This document shows, piece by piece, positions 33,063 through 42,000 of a DNA stretch of 64,000 nucleotides. The stretch's first letter is position 1, and the number at the start of each line of letters is the position of its first letter. The notes below the pieces were generated by a model. That model did not search any database and was not told where the DNA came from. It saw nothing but the letters and a program-made list of their open reading frames with translations. A program made the translations under genes and the position numbers. Source of the stretch: Actinotalea endophytica (GTDB lineage: Bacteria > Actinomycetota > Actinomycetes > Actinomycetales > Cellulomonadaceae); NCBI RefSeq assembly GCF_025717005.1, contig NZ_JAOVZU010000004.1, forward strand, positions 248,001 to 312,000, read 5' to 3'.

Positions 33063-34178
33063 TCATCGGTCGACCCGCGCACCGCCGCCGCCGGCGAGCT
33101 TGAGGATCTCGGCCCGGGTGGCCATCGACGTGTCCCCGGGGGTCGTCATGGCGAGCGCACCGTGCGCGGCGCCCCAGTTCACGGCCTCGCCGAGCGACCG
33201 GCCCTCGAGCAGCCCGGCGACCAGCCCGGACGCGAACGAGTCCCCGCCGCCGACCCGGTCGAGGATCTCCAGGCCATCGCGCTGCGTGGCGCGCACCAGG
33301 CCCGTGCCGCGCGACCACGCCAGGGCGCCCCAGTCGTTGACCGTGGCGCTGCGCACCGTTCGCAGCGTCGTGGCGATCACCCCGAAGTTCGGGTAGGCCG
33401 CGGCGACCGAGTCGATCATCGACGCGAAGCCCGCGACGTCGAGCTCGGCGAGCGACTCGTCCACGCCGGGGACCTCGAAGCCGAGCGCGGCGGTGAAGTC
33501 CTCCTCGTTGCCGATCATCACGTCCACGAACGGCGCGATCTCCCGGTTGACCTGCTGCGCACGCGCCTGCCCACCGACCGCCTTCCACAGCGACGGCCGG
33601 TAGTTGAGGTCGTAGGACACGACGGTCCCGTGCCGGCGGGCCGCCTGGACAGCGGCGAGCGTGGTGGCCGCCGCGGTGTCGGAGAGCGCCGCGTAGATCC
33701 CGCCGGTGTGCAGCCAGCGCACGCCGAGCTCGCCGAACAGGTGGTCGAAGTCGACGTCGTCCGCGCGCAGCTGGGCGGCCGCGGTGTGGCCCCGGTCGGA
33801 GACCCCGACGGCGCCGCGGACGCCGAACCCGCGCTCGGTGAAGTTCAACCCGTTGCGCACCGCGCGCCCGACGCCGTCGTAGTCGAACCAGCGGATGAAC
33901 GAGGTGTCCACACCGCCGGCCAGGATCAACCCCTCCACCAGGCGGCCGACCTCGTTGTCCGCGAGCGCCGTGACCACGGCGGTGCGCAGACCGAAGGCAC
34001 GGCGCAGGCCGCGGGTCACGTTGTACTCCCCGCCACCTTCCCAGGCCCGGAACTCCCGGGCGGTGCGGATCCGCCCCTCACCCGGGTCGAGGCGCAGCAT
34101 CACCTCGCCGAGCGAGACCGCGTCGAACCGGCACTCGGACGCCGGTCGAACCTGCACCGGGGCCGCGTCCTGCGTCAT
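33063..34178 (-). CDS. kdgK: 2-keto-3-deoxygluconate kinase (PfkB family)
   Basis: 371 residues of the ribokinase/PfkB fold. AVSLGEVMLRLDPGEGRI opening, WEGGGEYNVTRGLRRAFG (first signature region), VSYDLNYRPSLWK, and DRVGGGDSFASGLVAGLL, the second signature with the catalytic Asp. It makes 2-keto-3-deoxy-6-phosphogluconate for the adjacent aldolase. ATG at 34178 has GGAG five bases upstream; an in-frame GTG at 34184 overlapping the aldolase stop is the alternative. Function is supported by eda on one side and uxuA on the other. Confidence 0.92.
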   Translation of the reverse strand: MTQDAAPVQVRPASECRFDAVSLGEVMLRLDPGEGRIRTAREFRAWEGGGEYNVTRGLRRAFGLRTAVVTALADNEVGRLVEGLILAGGVDTSFIRWFDYDGVGRAVRNGLNFTERGFGVRGAVGVSDRGHTAAAQLRADDVDFDHLFGELGVRWLHTGGIYAALSDTAAATTLAAVQAARRHGTVVSYDLNYRPSLWKAVGGQARAQQVNREIAPFVDVMIGNEEDFTAALGFEVPGVDESLAELDVAGFASMIDSVAAAYPNFGVIATTLRTVRSATVNDWGALAWSRGTGLVRATQRDGLEILDRVGGGDSFASGLVAGLLEGRSLGEAVNWGAAHGALAMTTPGDTSMATRAEILKLAGGGGARVDR

Positions 34179-34180
34179 CG

Positions 34181-34828
34181 TCACTCCGTCCCGGCCGCGA
34201 GCGCGACCGCATCTGCCACCAGGGTCCGCACCGCCGCCCAGTCACCGCTCGCGACCAGGTCACGCGGGACCATCCAGGAGCCGCCGACCGCGTGCACGCT
34301 CGGCACGGCGAGGTACTCGGCGAGGTTGGCCGGCCCCACCCCGCCGGTCGGCACGAAGCGCACGCCGCCGAACGGCGCGGAGAGCGCCGCGATCGCCTTC
34401 GCGCCGCCGGACGTACCGGCCGGGAAGAACTTGATGGTCGTGATCCCGAGCTCGAGCGCCTGCTGCACCTCGGTCGCGGTGACCGCGCCCGGCAGCGCGG
34501 GCACGCCGTGCTCGTGGCACCGCTCGACGACCGCGCGCGACAGGCCCGGTGACACGACGTAGGCGGCGCCCGCGGCGACCGCACGATCCACCTGATCGGG
34601 CGTCAGCACCGTCCCGGCGCCGACGAGCACGTCGCCACGCTCGGCCATGACCCGGATCGACTCCTCCGCCGCGGCGGTGCGGAAGGTGACCTCCGCGACC
34701 GGGAGCCCTCCGTCCACCAGCGCACCGGCCAGCCCGGCGGCCCGGGCCGGGTCGTCCAGCACCACCACGGGCACCAGCCGCCGCGCGCCCAGCGCCTCGA
34801 TCACGTCGGGCGACGTCGCCTCGCTCAC
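34181..34828 (-). CDS. eda: KDPG/KHG aldolase
   Basis: 215 residues, standard for this class I aldolase. RLVPVVVLDD opening, the catalytic Glu in GGLPVAEVTFRTAAA, GAGTVLTPDQVDRAVAAGA, and the Schiff-base Lys in TTIKFFPAG, followed by PTGGVGPANLAEYLAVPSV and the GGSWMV phosphate loop. It splits KDPG into pyruvate and glyceraldehyde-3-phosphate. GTG at 34828 overlaps the upstream stop (GTGA) and has GGGGGAGG upstream. Confidence 0.94.
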   Translation of the reverse strand: MSEATSPDVIEALGARRLVPVVVLDDPARAAGLAGALVDGGLPVAEVTFRTAAAEESIRVMAERGDVLVGAGTVLTPDQVDRAVAAGAAYVVSPGLSRAVVERCHEHGVPALPGAVTATEVQQALELGITTIKFFPAGTSGGAKAIAALSAPFGGVRFVPTGGVGPANLAEYLAVPSVHAVGGSWMVPRDLVASGDWAAVRTLVADAVALAAGTE

Positions 34829-36267
34829 AGGTCCTCCCCCAGGTCCAGATCCACGATGTCCACGGCCTGGCCGGTCGCCAGGGAACGGTTGGCGGCGATG
34901 CCCACGGCGACCGCGCGCAGCCCGTCGCGGTAGCCCGCGGCCCGGGCGAGCGGGTCGTCCTCGACCCGCAGGTCCCGCCGGAAGACGTCCATCAGCAGGA
35001 TCGCGTCGCCGCCACCGTGCCCGCCGATGCCGGCCGGGATCGGGACCTCCTCGGCGCGCGCCCAGTGCTGCTGCACGAGCAGTCGCTCGCCCTCGGGGCG
35101 CAGGTCGGGACCGGTGCGCGTCTCGGGCGTGGCCGACGGGTCGAGGGTCACCTTGCCGTGCTCGTCCACGACGACCGCGCCCCGCTCCACCACCTCGAGC
35201 TCGGCCCGGCCGCGCGTGCCGTTGACGGTGACCCGGTAGCCCTCCCAGGGGCTGTGCGCATTGAGCGAGTAGGTCAGCAGCGCCCCGCCGCGGTAGTCCA
35301 CGACGAGCGCGAGGTTGTCCTCGATGGTGATGCCCTCGGCGAACGGGTCGCCGTCGCGCCGGTAGCCGTCGTGGTGCTCGGCGTCGAGGTAGAGCGCCTG
35401 CAGCCGCGGGTCGTCCCGCAGGTCCAGCGAGAACGGGTCGTCCTCGGCGCCAGTGCCACGCTCGGGCCTGGGCCACAGCCCGCGGGCGCGGGCGTTCTCG
35501 GCGCCGTAGAACTTCAGGCCGCCGCGCGCGTAGACCCGCTCGGGCACGTCGTCGAGCCACCAGTTCACCAGGTCGAAGTGGTGGCTCGACTTGTGGATCC
35601 CGAGACCGCCCGAGTTCTCCTTGTTGCGGTGCCAGCGACGGAAGTAGTCCGCCCCGTGCACGGTGTCGAGCGCCCACTCGAAGTGCACGCTCGTCACGTC
35701 CCCGATCGCTCCGGACGCGATGACCTGGCGCAGCGTGGAGTTCCGCGGCGCGTAGCGGTAGTTGAAGGTCATCACGAGGTCGCGTCCGGTGTCGGCGAGG
35801 GCGCCGACGATGCGCCGGCAGCCGGCCGCGTCGATGGTCAGCGGCTTCTCGACCACGACGTCGGCGCCGGCCCGCATCACACGGTCGACCATCTCGGCGT
35901 GCGCGTGGTCCGGCGTCGTGACGATCACGACGTCCACGTCCTGCTCGGCCACCATCGCCTCGAGCCGGTCCGGCGTGTACCGCGGCAGGCCGGCCGGACC
36001 GGCCAGGCCGCGAGCCTGGCCGAGCTCGGCGTCGTAGACGTCGATCCGGCCGGGGTTCGGGTCGCACCAGGCCACGAGCTCGCCGACGTCGGCGTGCTCG
36101 CCACCCAGGGCCGCGACGTACATCCCGGCCCGGTGCCCGGTGCCGACCACCGCATAGCGGCGGCGCGGTCGGGTGGGGTCCGGGTCGGCGAACTGCGGCA
36201 CCACCCCGGCGCCGGGTGCGGTGTGCCGGGAGGGCGGCGCGGTCGGGTTCTGGTCGACGACGCTCAT
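34825..36267 (-). CDS. Gfo/Idh/MocA-family oxidoreductase in the uronate operon
   Basis: 480 residues, longer than the two other members in this window. After a 35-residue Pro/Thr-rich N-terminus comes YAVVGTGHRAGMYVAALG, then ADVVVEKPLTIDAAGCRRIV with the EKP lysine, and GGLGIHKSSHHFDLVNWWLDD, with the catalytic His region. The extra length is an insertion around residues 245-310 (YLDAEHHDGYRRDGDPF). GGAGGTG lies before the ATG at 36267. It overlaps uxaC (ATGA) and eda (GTGA), so it must act with uronates or the sugars released alongside them, for example an oxidised or methylated uronide. The substrate is not recognisable. Confidence 0.88.
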   Translation of the reverse strand: MSVVDQNPTAPPSRHTAPGAGVVPQFADPDPTRPRRRYAVVGTGHRAGMYVAALGGEHADVGELVAWCDPNPGRIDVYDAELGQARGLAGPAGLPRYTPDRLEAMVAEQDVDVVIVTTPDHAHAEMVDRVMRAGADVVVEKPLTIDAAGCRRIVGALADTGRDLVMTFNYRYAPRNSTLRQVIASGAIGDVTSVHFEWALDTVHGADYFRRWHRNKENSGGLGIHKSSHHFDLVNWWLDDVPERVYARGGLKFYGAENARARGLWPRPERGTGAEDDPFSLDLRDDPRLQALYLDAEHHDGYRRDGDPFAEGITIEDNLALVVDYRGGALLTYSLNAHSPWEGYRVTVNGTRGRAELEVVERGAVVVDEHGKVTLDPSATPETRTGPDLRPEGERLLVQQHWARAEEVPIPAGIGGHGGGDAILLMDVFRRDLRVEDDPLARAAGYRDGLRAVAVGIAANRSLATGQAVDIVDLDLGEDL

Positions 36268-37694
36268 GCCGACGCACCTCCGAGCGGCGGGTAGGTCCGT
36301 CGCGGCAGGTCGTAGGCCAGCGCCCGCGCGACCTCGTGCGCCTCGTCGAGGTCCAGCCGGTGCTCGGCGACCAGCCGCGCGAGGTGCCCCGCGTCGATCC
36401 GCCGGGCGAGGTTGTGCCGGGCCGGGATCGAGAAGAACGCGCGGGTGTCGTCGACGAACCCGGTCATGTTGTAGAACCCCGCGGTGTCCGTGGCGGCCTC
36501 CCGGAACCGTCGCATCGCCTCGGGGGTGTCCAGGAACCACCAGGGGGCGCCGAGCCGGACCGCCGGGTACACGCCGGCCAGCGGCGCGAGCTCGCGCGAG
36601 TAGACGTCCTCGTCGACCGTGAACAGCACGAGGGTGAGGCGCGGGTGGTGCCCGTACCGCTCCAGCAGGGGCCGCAGCGCCCGGGTGTACTCCGCGGCGA
36701 CCGGGATGTCGTAGCCGACGTCGTTCCCGCGGGCCGCATGCACCGCCGGGTCGTGGTCGCGCAGCACGCCGGAGTGCAGCTGCATCACCAGGCCGTCCTC
36801 GCAGGACATCCGGGCCATCTCCAGGAGCATGTGGCCGGAGAACGCCGCCGCCTGGGCGGGCGTGGCCCGGCCACGCAGGGCCGCGGCGAGGATCTCCTCG
36901 GCCTGGGCGGGCTCCAGCGGCGTGGTGTCCGCCGTGACGTGCCCGTGGTCGGTCGCCCGGGCGCCGGCCGCGACGAACGCCGCGCGGCGCTGCTCGAGCG
37001 CCGCGACGAAGCTCGCGTAGGACGTGACCTCGATGCCCGACCGCTCCCCCAGGAGCGCGACCTCGTCCCGCCAGGTCGGACGGTCGACGTGGACCAGACC
37101 GTCGGGACGGAACGTCGGCACGACCCGCTCACCCCAGCCCCGAGCGGCGAGCGACGCGTGGTGCCGCAGGTCCGCCTCCGCCGAGTCGGTCGTCGCGATC
37201 AGCTCGATCCCGAACCGGTCGAGCAGCGCCAGCGGGCGGTACTCCGGCGTCGCGAGCCGGGCCGCGATCGCGTCGTACGCGGCGTCGGCCGTCTCGGCGG
37301 ACAGCCGCTCCTCGACGCCGAACACCTCGACCAGGACGTGCTCGAGCCAGAACCGGCTCGGCGTGCCGCGGAACAGGTGCCAGTTCGACGCGAAGGTCCG
37401 CCAGATCTCGCGCGGGTCGGTCTGCACCGGGCGACCGTCGCGCCGCGGCACACCGAGCGAGTCGTGCGGGACGCCCTGGGAGACCAGCATCCGGACGACG
37501 TAGTGGTCGGGCACGACCAGCAGCCGCGCCGGGTCGTCGAACGCCCCGTCGCGATCCAGCATCTCGGCCTCGACGTGCCCGTGCATCGAGACGATCGGCA
37601 GCGCTGCCGTGGCGTCCAGGATCGCGCGGGCGATGTCCCGGACCTGGCCCTCGACCGGCAGCGCACGATCCGGGTGCAGTTCCCACCGGCGCAT
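36264..37694 (-). CDS. uxaC: Glucuronate/galacturonate isomerase
   Basis: 476 residues, standard for UxaC. The amidohydrolase-like metal motif is MHGHVEAEML near the N-terminus. Further family segments are WRTFASNWHLFRGTPSRFWLEHVL, the MLLEMARMSCEDGLVMQLHSGVLRDH helix-strand, and AGFYNMTGFVDDTRAFFSIPARH. It isomerises glucuronate to fructuronate and galacturonate to tagaturonate. ATG at 37694 has AAGGAGG ten bases upstream. First gene of the leftward uronate operon; two LacI operators lie in the 196-bp gap to the divergent repressor. Confidence 0.95.
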   Translation of the reverse strand: MRRWELHPDRALPVEGQVRDIARAILDATAALPIVSMHGHVEAEMLDRDGAFDDPARLLVVPDHYVVRMLVSQGVPHDSLGVPRRDGRPVQTDPREIWRTFASNWHLFRGTPSRFWLEHVLVEVFGVEERLSAETADAAYDAIAARLATPEYRPLALLDRFGIELIATTDSAEADLRHHASLAARGWGERVVPTFRPDGLVHVDRPTWRDEVALLGERSGIEVTSYASFVAALEQRRAAFVAAGARATDHGHVTADTTPLEPAQAEEILAAALRGRATPAQAAAFSGHMLLEMARMSCEDGLVMQLHSGVLRDHDPAVHAARGNDVGYDIPVAAEYTRALRPLLERYGHHPRLTLVLFTVDEDVYSRELAPLAGVYPAVRLGAPWWFLDTPEAMRRFREAATDTAGFYNMTGFVDDTRAFFSIPARHNLARRIDAGHLARLVAEHRLDLDEAHEVARALAYDLPRRTYPPLGGASA

Positions 37695-37728
37695 GTGGAC
37701 CCGTCCTCCTTGATCGGTCGGCCACTGG

Positions 37729-37742
37729 TGCATTCGATTTCA
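37729..37742. promoter_or_regulatory. LacI-type operator, uronate regulon, uxaC side
   Basis: TGCATTCGATTTCA, centred on CG, lies 34 bp before the uxaC start codon. It shares TGCA-N-TCGAT-Y-TCA with the site at 37843-37856. Confidence 0.65.
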
Positions 37743-37842
37743 CCGTTTCACCGACCGGGGCATCTTGCCACGACTTGACCTCTCTGCGCAAAGGTCTTCC
37801 GACGTGCGGATCCTTCGCAGACCCAGGCGACCGAACGAATGG

Positions 37843-37856
37843 TGCAATCGATCTCA
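37843..37856. promoter_or_regulatory. LacI-type operator, uronate regulon, repressor side
   Basis: TGCAATCGATCTCA, a better palindrome around ATCGAT, 34 bp before the repressor start. The two sites are centred 114 bp apart, close to eleven helical turns, so looping is possible. Confidence 0.7.
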
Positions 37857-37890
37857 GATGCTCTAGACTCACGGAACGGAAGGAGGGACG

Positions 37891-38892
37891 ATGGCCACCC
37901 TCAAGGACGTCGCAGCGGCCGCCGGCGTGTCTCCGGCGACCGCCTCGCGCGCGCTGTCCGAGCCCGGCTCGGTCGCCACGGCGGGTCGCGAACGCGTGCT
38001 GCGCGCGGCCGCCCAGCTCGGCTACCGCGTCAACCCGGCGGCCCGGGCGCTGCGCAGCGGACGCTCGGGGCACCTCGGTCTGGTGCTGCCCGATCTCGCC
38101 AACCCGTTCTTCGCCTCCGTCGCCAAGGGCGTCCAGGCGCGCGCCCGGGAGCTCGGCCGGACCGTCCTGGTCGCGGACACCGAGGAGGACCCGGCGCTCG
38201 AGCTCGACCTGGTCGCCCGGCTGCGCGAGCAGGTCGACGGCGTGATCCTGTGCAGCTCCCGGATGCCCGAGAGCCAGCTGCGCAGCCACGCCGACGCCGG
38301 TCGCGTCGTCCTGGTCAACCGGGAGCTCGACGGCGTGCCGTCGGTGAGCGTGGACAACGCCGACGGCGTGCGCCAGGGGCTCGAGCACCTCCGCGCGCTC
38401 GGCCACCGCACCGTCGCCTACGCCGGCGGCCCCGCGTCGTCGTGGTCGGACCAGCGCCGGCGGGAGGCGTTCGCGGCCGTCGAGGGCATCACGGTCGTGG
38501 ATCTCGGGCCCGGCCGGCCGGTCGCGGCACGCGGCGTCGCGGCGGCCGACCTCGCCCTCGGCTCGGCGGCGACGGCGGTGGTCGCCTACAACGACCTCGT
38601 CGCGCTCGGTGTGCTCGACCAGCTCCGCACCCGAGGCGTGCGCGTACCCGAGGAGATGTCCGTGATCGGCTTCGACGACATACCTGCCGCGGCGCTGGTC
38701 CATCCCCCGCTGACCACCGTGACCCTGCCGCTGCGCGAGGTGGGCCGCCGGGCCGTCGAGCTCGTCGTGGCCACCGCGGACGCCGACCCGTCCGACCCGC
38801 CCGCGGTCGTCCGCGAGTTGCTCGGCGTCGAGCTCGTCGTGCGCGGTTCCACCGCCCCGGCGGCGGCCGGCGCGGCGCGGAGCCAGGCATGA
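37891..38892 (+). CDS. LacI-family repressor of the uronate genes
   Basis: 333 residues. Helix-turn-helix LKDVAAAAGVSPATASRALSE, hinge QLGYRVNPAARALRSG, effector domain with GLVLPDLANPFFASVAKGV and IGFDDIPAAALVHPPLTTVTLPL. GGAAGGAGGG lies upstream of the ATG. Its stop overlaps the reductase start (ATGA), so regulator and enzyme are made together. Position between two matching operators and divergent from uxaC make a uronate or a pathway intermediate the likely inducer. Confidence 0.93.
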   Translation: MATLKDVAAAAGVSPATASRALSEPGSVATAGRERVLRAAAQLGYRVNPAARALRSGRSGHLGLVLPDLANPFFASVAKGVQARARELGRTVLVADTEEDPALELDLVARLREQVDGVILCSSRMPESQLRSHADAGRVVLVNRELDGVPSVSVDNADGVRQGLEHLRALGHRTVAYAGGPASSWSDQRRREAFAAVEGITVVDLGPGRPVAARGVAAADLALGSAATAVVAYNDLVALGVLDQLRTRGVRVPEEMSVIGFDDIPAAALVHPPLTTVTLPLREVGRRAVELVVATADADPSDPPAVVRELLGVELVVRGSTAPAAAGAARSQA

Positions 38893-40394
38893 CCGCCGAC
38901 CGGCTGAGCGCCCGGACGCTCGCCGCCCTCGCCCCGGTGCCACGGGGTGTCCGGCTGCCCGGCCCACGGCCTGCGTCGACCGGCATCGTCCACCTCGGGC
39001 TCGGCGCGTTCCACCGCGCCCACCAGGCGGTGCTCACCGAGGACGCCGCGGCTGAGACCGGGGACGACCGGTGGGGCATCCACGGCGTGACCCAACGGTC
39101 CGCGCGGGTCGTCGACCAGCTGGCGCCGCAGGACGGCCTCTACGGCGTACTGTCGCTCGGCCTGGACGCCGAGGGCGCGGAGACCGCCGCGTTGCGCGTC
39201 GTGGGTTCCGTGCGCGAGGCGTCCTACCCCGGCCGCGACACGGCCCGCGTGCTGTCGACCCTCGCGGCACCCAGCACGCACGTCGTGACCCTGACCGTGA
39301 CCGAGAAGGGCTACCGCAGGGCGGCCGACGGGCATCCCGACCTGAACGACCCCGACCTCGCCTCGGACCTCGCGGCCCTCGCCGACGAGCTCGGGCACAC
39401 CCCCGAGCGCCCCACCGAGGCACGCTCGCCGATCGGCCTCCTGGTGCGCGGGCTGGCCCACCGGCGCCGTGCGGGTTCGGGGCCGCTGACCGTCGTCTGC
39501 TGCGACAACCTGGTCGACAACGGGCCGGCGCTCGCGACCCTGGTGACCGAGGTGCTCGCCGCCACCCCCGGCTCCCGCTCGCTGCAGGACTGGGTGGCCG
39601 AGCACGTCCGGTTCCCGGCGACCATGGTCGACCGCATCGTGCCCGCCACGGCACCGCAGCACCGGGAGCTGGCGCAGGCGATGCTCGGCCTGGCCGACGA
39701 GGGGCTCGTGGTCGCCGAACCGTTCATCCAATGGGTGATCCAGGACGACTTCGCCGGGCCGCGGCCCGCGTGGGAACGCGCCGGCGCCACCCTCACCGAC
39801 GACGTCGCGCCGTACGAGCGCGCCAAGCTGCGCGTGCTCAACGCGACCCACTCGACCCTCGCCTACGCCGGCGCCCTGCGCGGCCACGCGACGATCGCCG
39901 AGGCGATGGTGGACCCGGTCCTCGCGTCGCTCGCGCGCACCCTCGTCGACCAGGACGTCCTGCCGACCCTCGTCGCGCCGGACGGCTTCGACCTCGCCGC
40001 CTACCGCGACCAGGTGCTGACCCGCTTCGCCAACCCCGCCACGGGGCACACCACCGTCCAGGTCGCGATGGACGGGTCGCAGAAGCTGCCGATCCGCCTG
40101 CTCGGGACGGTGCGGGACCGGCTGGCCGCCGGGGTCGTGCCGACGGCCTCGGCCCAGGCCGTCGCGGCGTGGATCGCCTACGTCACCGCCGCGGCGCGGG
40201 GCACGCTCGAGGTGAACGGCCGGCGGGTGCCGCTCGACGACCCCGCGGCCGGTGCGCTCGCCGCCGCGGTCGACGGGCCCGCGCACGGGCTCGCCGACCG
40301 GTTCCTCGACCTGCGGGACGTGTTCGGCGACCTGAGCGACCACGACGGGTGGCGCGCCGCCGTCCGCGACGCGCTCGAAGGACGGCCGGCGTGA
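38889..40394 (+). CDS. uxuB: Fructuronate/tagaturonate reductase (mannitol dehydrogenase family)
   Basis: 501 residues of the polyol-specific long-chain dehydrogenase family. GIVHLGLGAFHRAHQAVLTEDA is the N-terminal nucleotide-binding motif, VVCCDNLVDNGPAL follows, and the catalytic signature K-x5-N-x2-H is KLRVLNATH. The family includes UxuB, UxaB and mannitol dehydrogenase. Placement between the uronate repressor and UxaA fits a uronate reductase; UxaA beside it would favour tagaturonate, uxuA in the divergent operon would favour fructuronate. The symbol is therefore a best guess. Overlaps both neighbours by four bases. Confidence 0.85.
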   Translation: MTADRLSARTLAALAPVPRGVRLPGPRPASTGIVHLGLGAFHRAHQAVLTEDAAAETGDDRWGIHGVTQRSARVVDQLAPQDGLYGVLSLGLDAEGAETAALRVVGSVREASYPGRDTARVLSTLAAPSTHVVTLTVTEKGYRRAADGHPDLNDPDLASDLAALADELGHTPERPTEARSPIGLLVRGLAHRRRAGSGPLTVVCCDNLVDNGPALATLVTEVLAATPGSRSLQDWVAEHVRFPATMVDRIVPATAPQHRELAQAMLGLADEGLVVAEPFIQWVIQDDFAGPRPAWERAGATLTDDVAPYERAKLRVLNATHSTLAYAGALRGHATIAEAMVDPVLASLARTLVDQDVLPTLVAPDGFDLAAYRDQVLTRFANPATGHTTVQVAMDGSQKLPIRLLGTVRDRLAAGVVPTASAQAVAAWIAYVTAAARGTLEVNGRRVPLDDPAAGALAAAVDGPAHGLADRFLDLRDVFGDLSDHDGWRAAVRDALEGRPA

Positions 40395-41944
40395 GCCCGG
40401 CGGTGGCCGGGCCGATCGACCTCGCCGAGGTCGCTCTGCTCCTGCGCCCCGGGGACGACGTCGCCGTCGCGACCCGCGACCTGGTGGCGGGGACCCGGCT
40501 GCGGCTCCCGGACGGCGACGTGGCGGACGTCCCCACGACGATCCCGCGAGGCCACAAGGTCGCGACGCGCGGCGTCGCCGCGGGCGACCCGGTGCACAAG
40601 TACGGCCAGTCGATCGGGCTGGCGACGGCCCCGATCCGGGCCGGCGAGCACGTGCACACCCACAACCTGGGCATGGACGACGCGGACCGCGAGCACGAGT
40701 TCGGCACCGACCGCCGGGAGCTCCCCCCGCCGTCGGCCGCCCGGACGTTCGACGGGTACCGCCGCTCGGACGGGCGCTGGGCGACCCGGAACTACGTCGG
40801 CATCGTCACCTCGGTCAACTGCTCGGCCTCCACCGCGCGGCTGATCGCCGACCAGTTCCGCGGCCGGGTGCTCGACGCCTACCCGAACGTCGACGGGGTC
40901 GTCGCCCTCACGCACGACACCGGGTGCGGCCTGGTCCCCACGTCGGAGGGCGCGCAGATCACCCTGCGCACGCTGCGCGGCTACGCCACGCACCCCAACA
41001 TGGCCGGTCTGCTCGTCCTGGGTCTCGGCTGCGAGATGCTGCCGGCCGCCGGCCTGCTCGACGGCCTGGCGCTGCGCGACGACCTCGCGGTGCGGACCCT
41101 GACGATCCAGGAGACCGGCGGCATCCGCGCCACCGTGCGGGCCGGCGTCGCCGCGATCGAGGAGATGCTGCCGGGGATCGACGCGCTGCGGCGCGAGCCG
41201 GCGCCCGCCTCGGCCCTCGTCCTCGGGCTCAACTGCGGCGGCTCGGACGGGTACTCCGGGATCACCGCGAACCCCGCCCTCGGGCGTGCGTCCGACCTGC
41301 TGATCGCGCAGGGCGGCGCCTCGATCCTCGCCGAGACGCCCGAGGTCTTCGGGGCCGAGCACCTGCTGCTGCGACGCGCGGTCTCCCCCGAGGTCGGCCG
41401 GCGCCTGCTGGACCGCCTCGAGTGGTGGAAGAGCTACACGGCGTCCGGCGGCGGGACCATGGACAACAACCCTTCCCCGGGCAACAAGGCCGGCGGCCTC
41501 ACCACGATCCTCGAGAAGTCACTCGGGGCCGTGGCCAAGGCGGGCTCGGCCGACCTGGTGGCGGTCCACGAGTACGCCGAGCCGGTCACCGAGCACGGTC
41601 TGGTGTTCATGGACACCCCGGGGTACGACCCGGTCTCGGTCACCGGCATCGTGGCCGGCGGCGCCACGGTCGTGGTCTTCACCACCGGCCGAGGCTCCGT
41701 GCTCGGGTGCAAGCCCGCTCCGTCGATCAAGGTCGCGACGAACAGCGAGACGTTCCTGAGGATGCGCGAGGACATGGACCTCGACGCCGGCCGCATCGTG
41801 GCCGGGACGGCGACGCTCGACGAGGTCGGCGAAGAGATCTTCGACCTGATCCTCGACGTCGCCTCGGGTCGGCAGACGGTCTCCGAGGAGCTCGACCTGG
41901 GCGCCGACGAGTTCGTCCCCTGGCAGCTCGGCGTCGTGACCTGA
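40391..41944 (+). CDS. uxaA: Altronate dehydratase
   Basis: 517 residues, close to the E. coli length. The N-terminal SAF domain (about 1-95) includes TTIPRGHKVATRGVAAGDPVHKYGQSIG; the C-terminal dehydratase domain includes RNYVGIVTSVNCSAS, LTHDTGCGL, VLGLNCGGSDGYSGITANPA, and the GGTMDNNPSPGNKAGGLTTILEKSLGA stretch. Conserved Cys residues are present. It dehydrates altronate to 2-keto-3-deoxygluconate in galacturonate breakdown. GTG start overlaps the reductase stop (GTGA). Confidence 0.95.
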   Translation: MSPAVAGPIDLAEVALLLRPGDDVAVATRDLVAGTRLRLPDGDVADVPTTIPRGHKVATRGVAAGDPVHKYGQSIGLATAPIRAGEHVHTHNLGMDDADREHEFGTDRRELPPPSAARTFDGYRRSDGRWATRNYVGIVTSVNCSASTARLIADQFRGRVLDAYPNVDGVVALTHDTGCGLVPTSEGAQITLRTLRGYATHPNMAGLLVLGLGCEMLPAAGLLDGLALRDDLAVRTLTIQETGGIRATVRAGVAAIEEMLPGIDALRREPAPASALVLGLNCGGSDGYSGITANPALGRASDLLIAQGGASILAETPEVFGAEHLLLRRAVSPEVGRRLLDRLEWWKSYTASGGGTMDNNPSPGNKAGGLTTILEKSLGAVAKAGSADLVAVHEYAEPVTEHGLVFMDTPGYDPVSVTGIVAGGATVVVFTTGRGSVLGCKPAPSIKVATNSETFLRMREDMDLDAGRIVAGTATLDEVGEEIFDLILDVASGRQTVSEELDLGADEFVPWQLGVVT

Positions 41945-42000
41945 CCGGACTGCCTCTCGCACTGCGTTCCTGCTCAGCTCCTGCTCACCTGGAGGACCCC

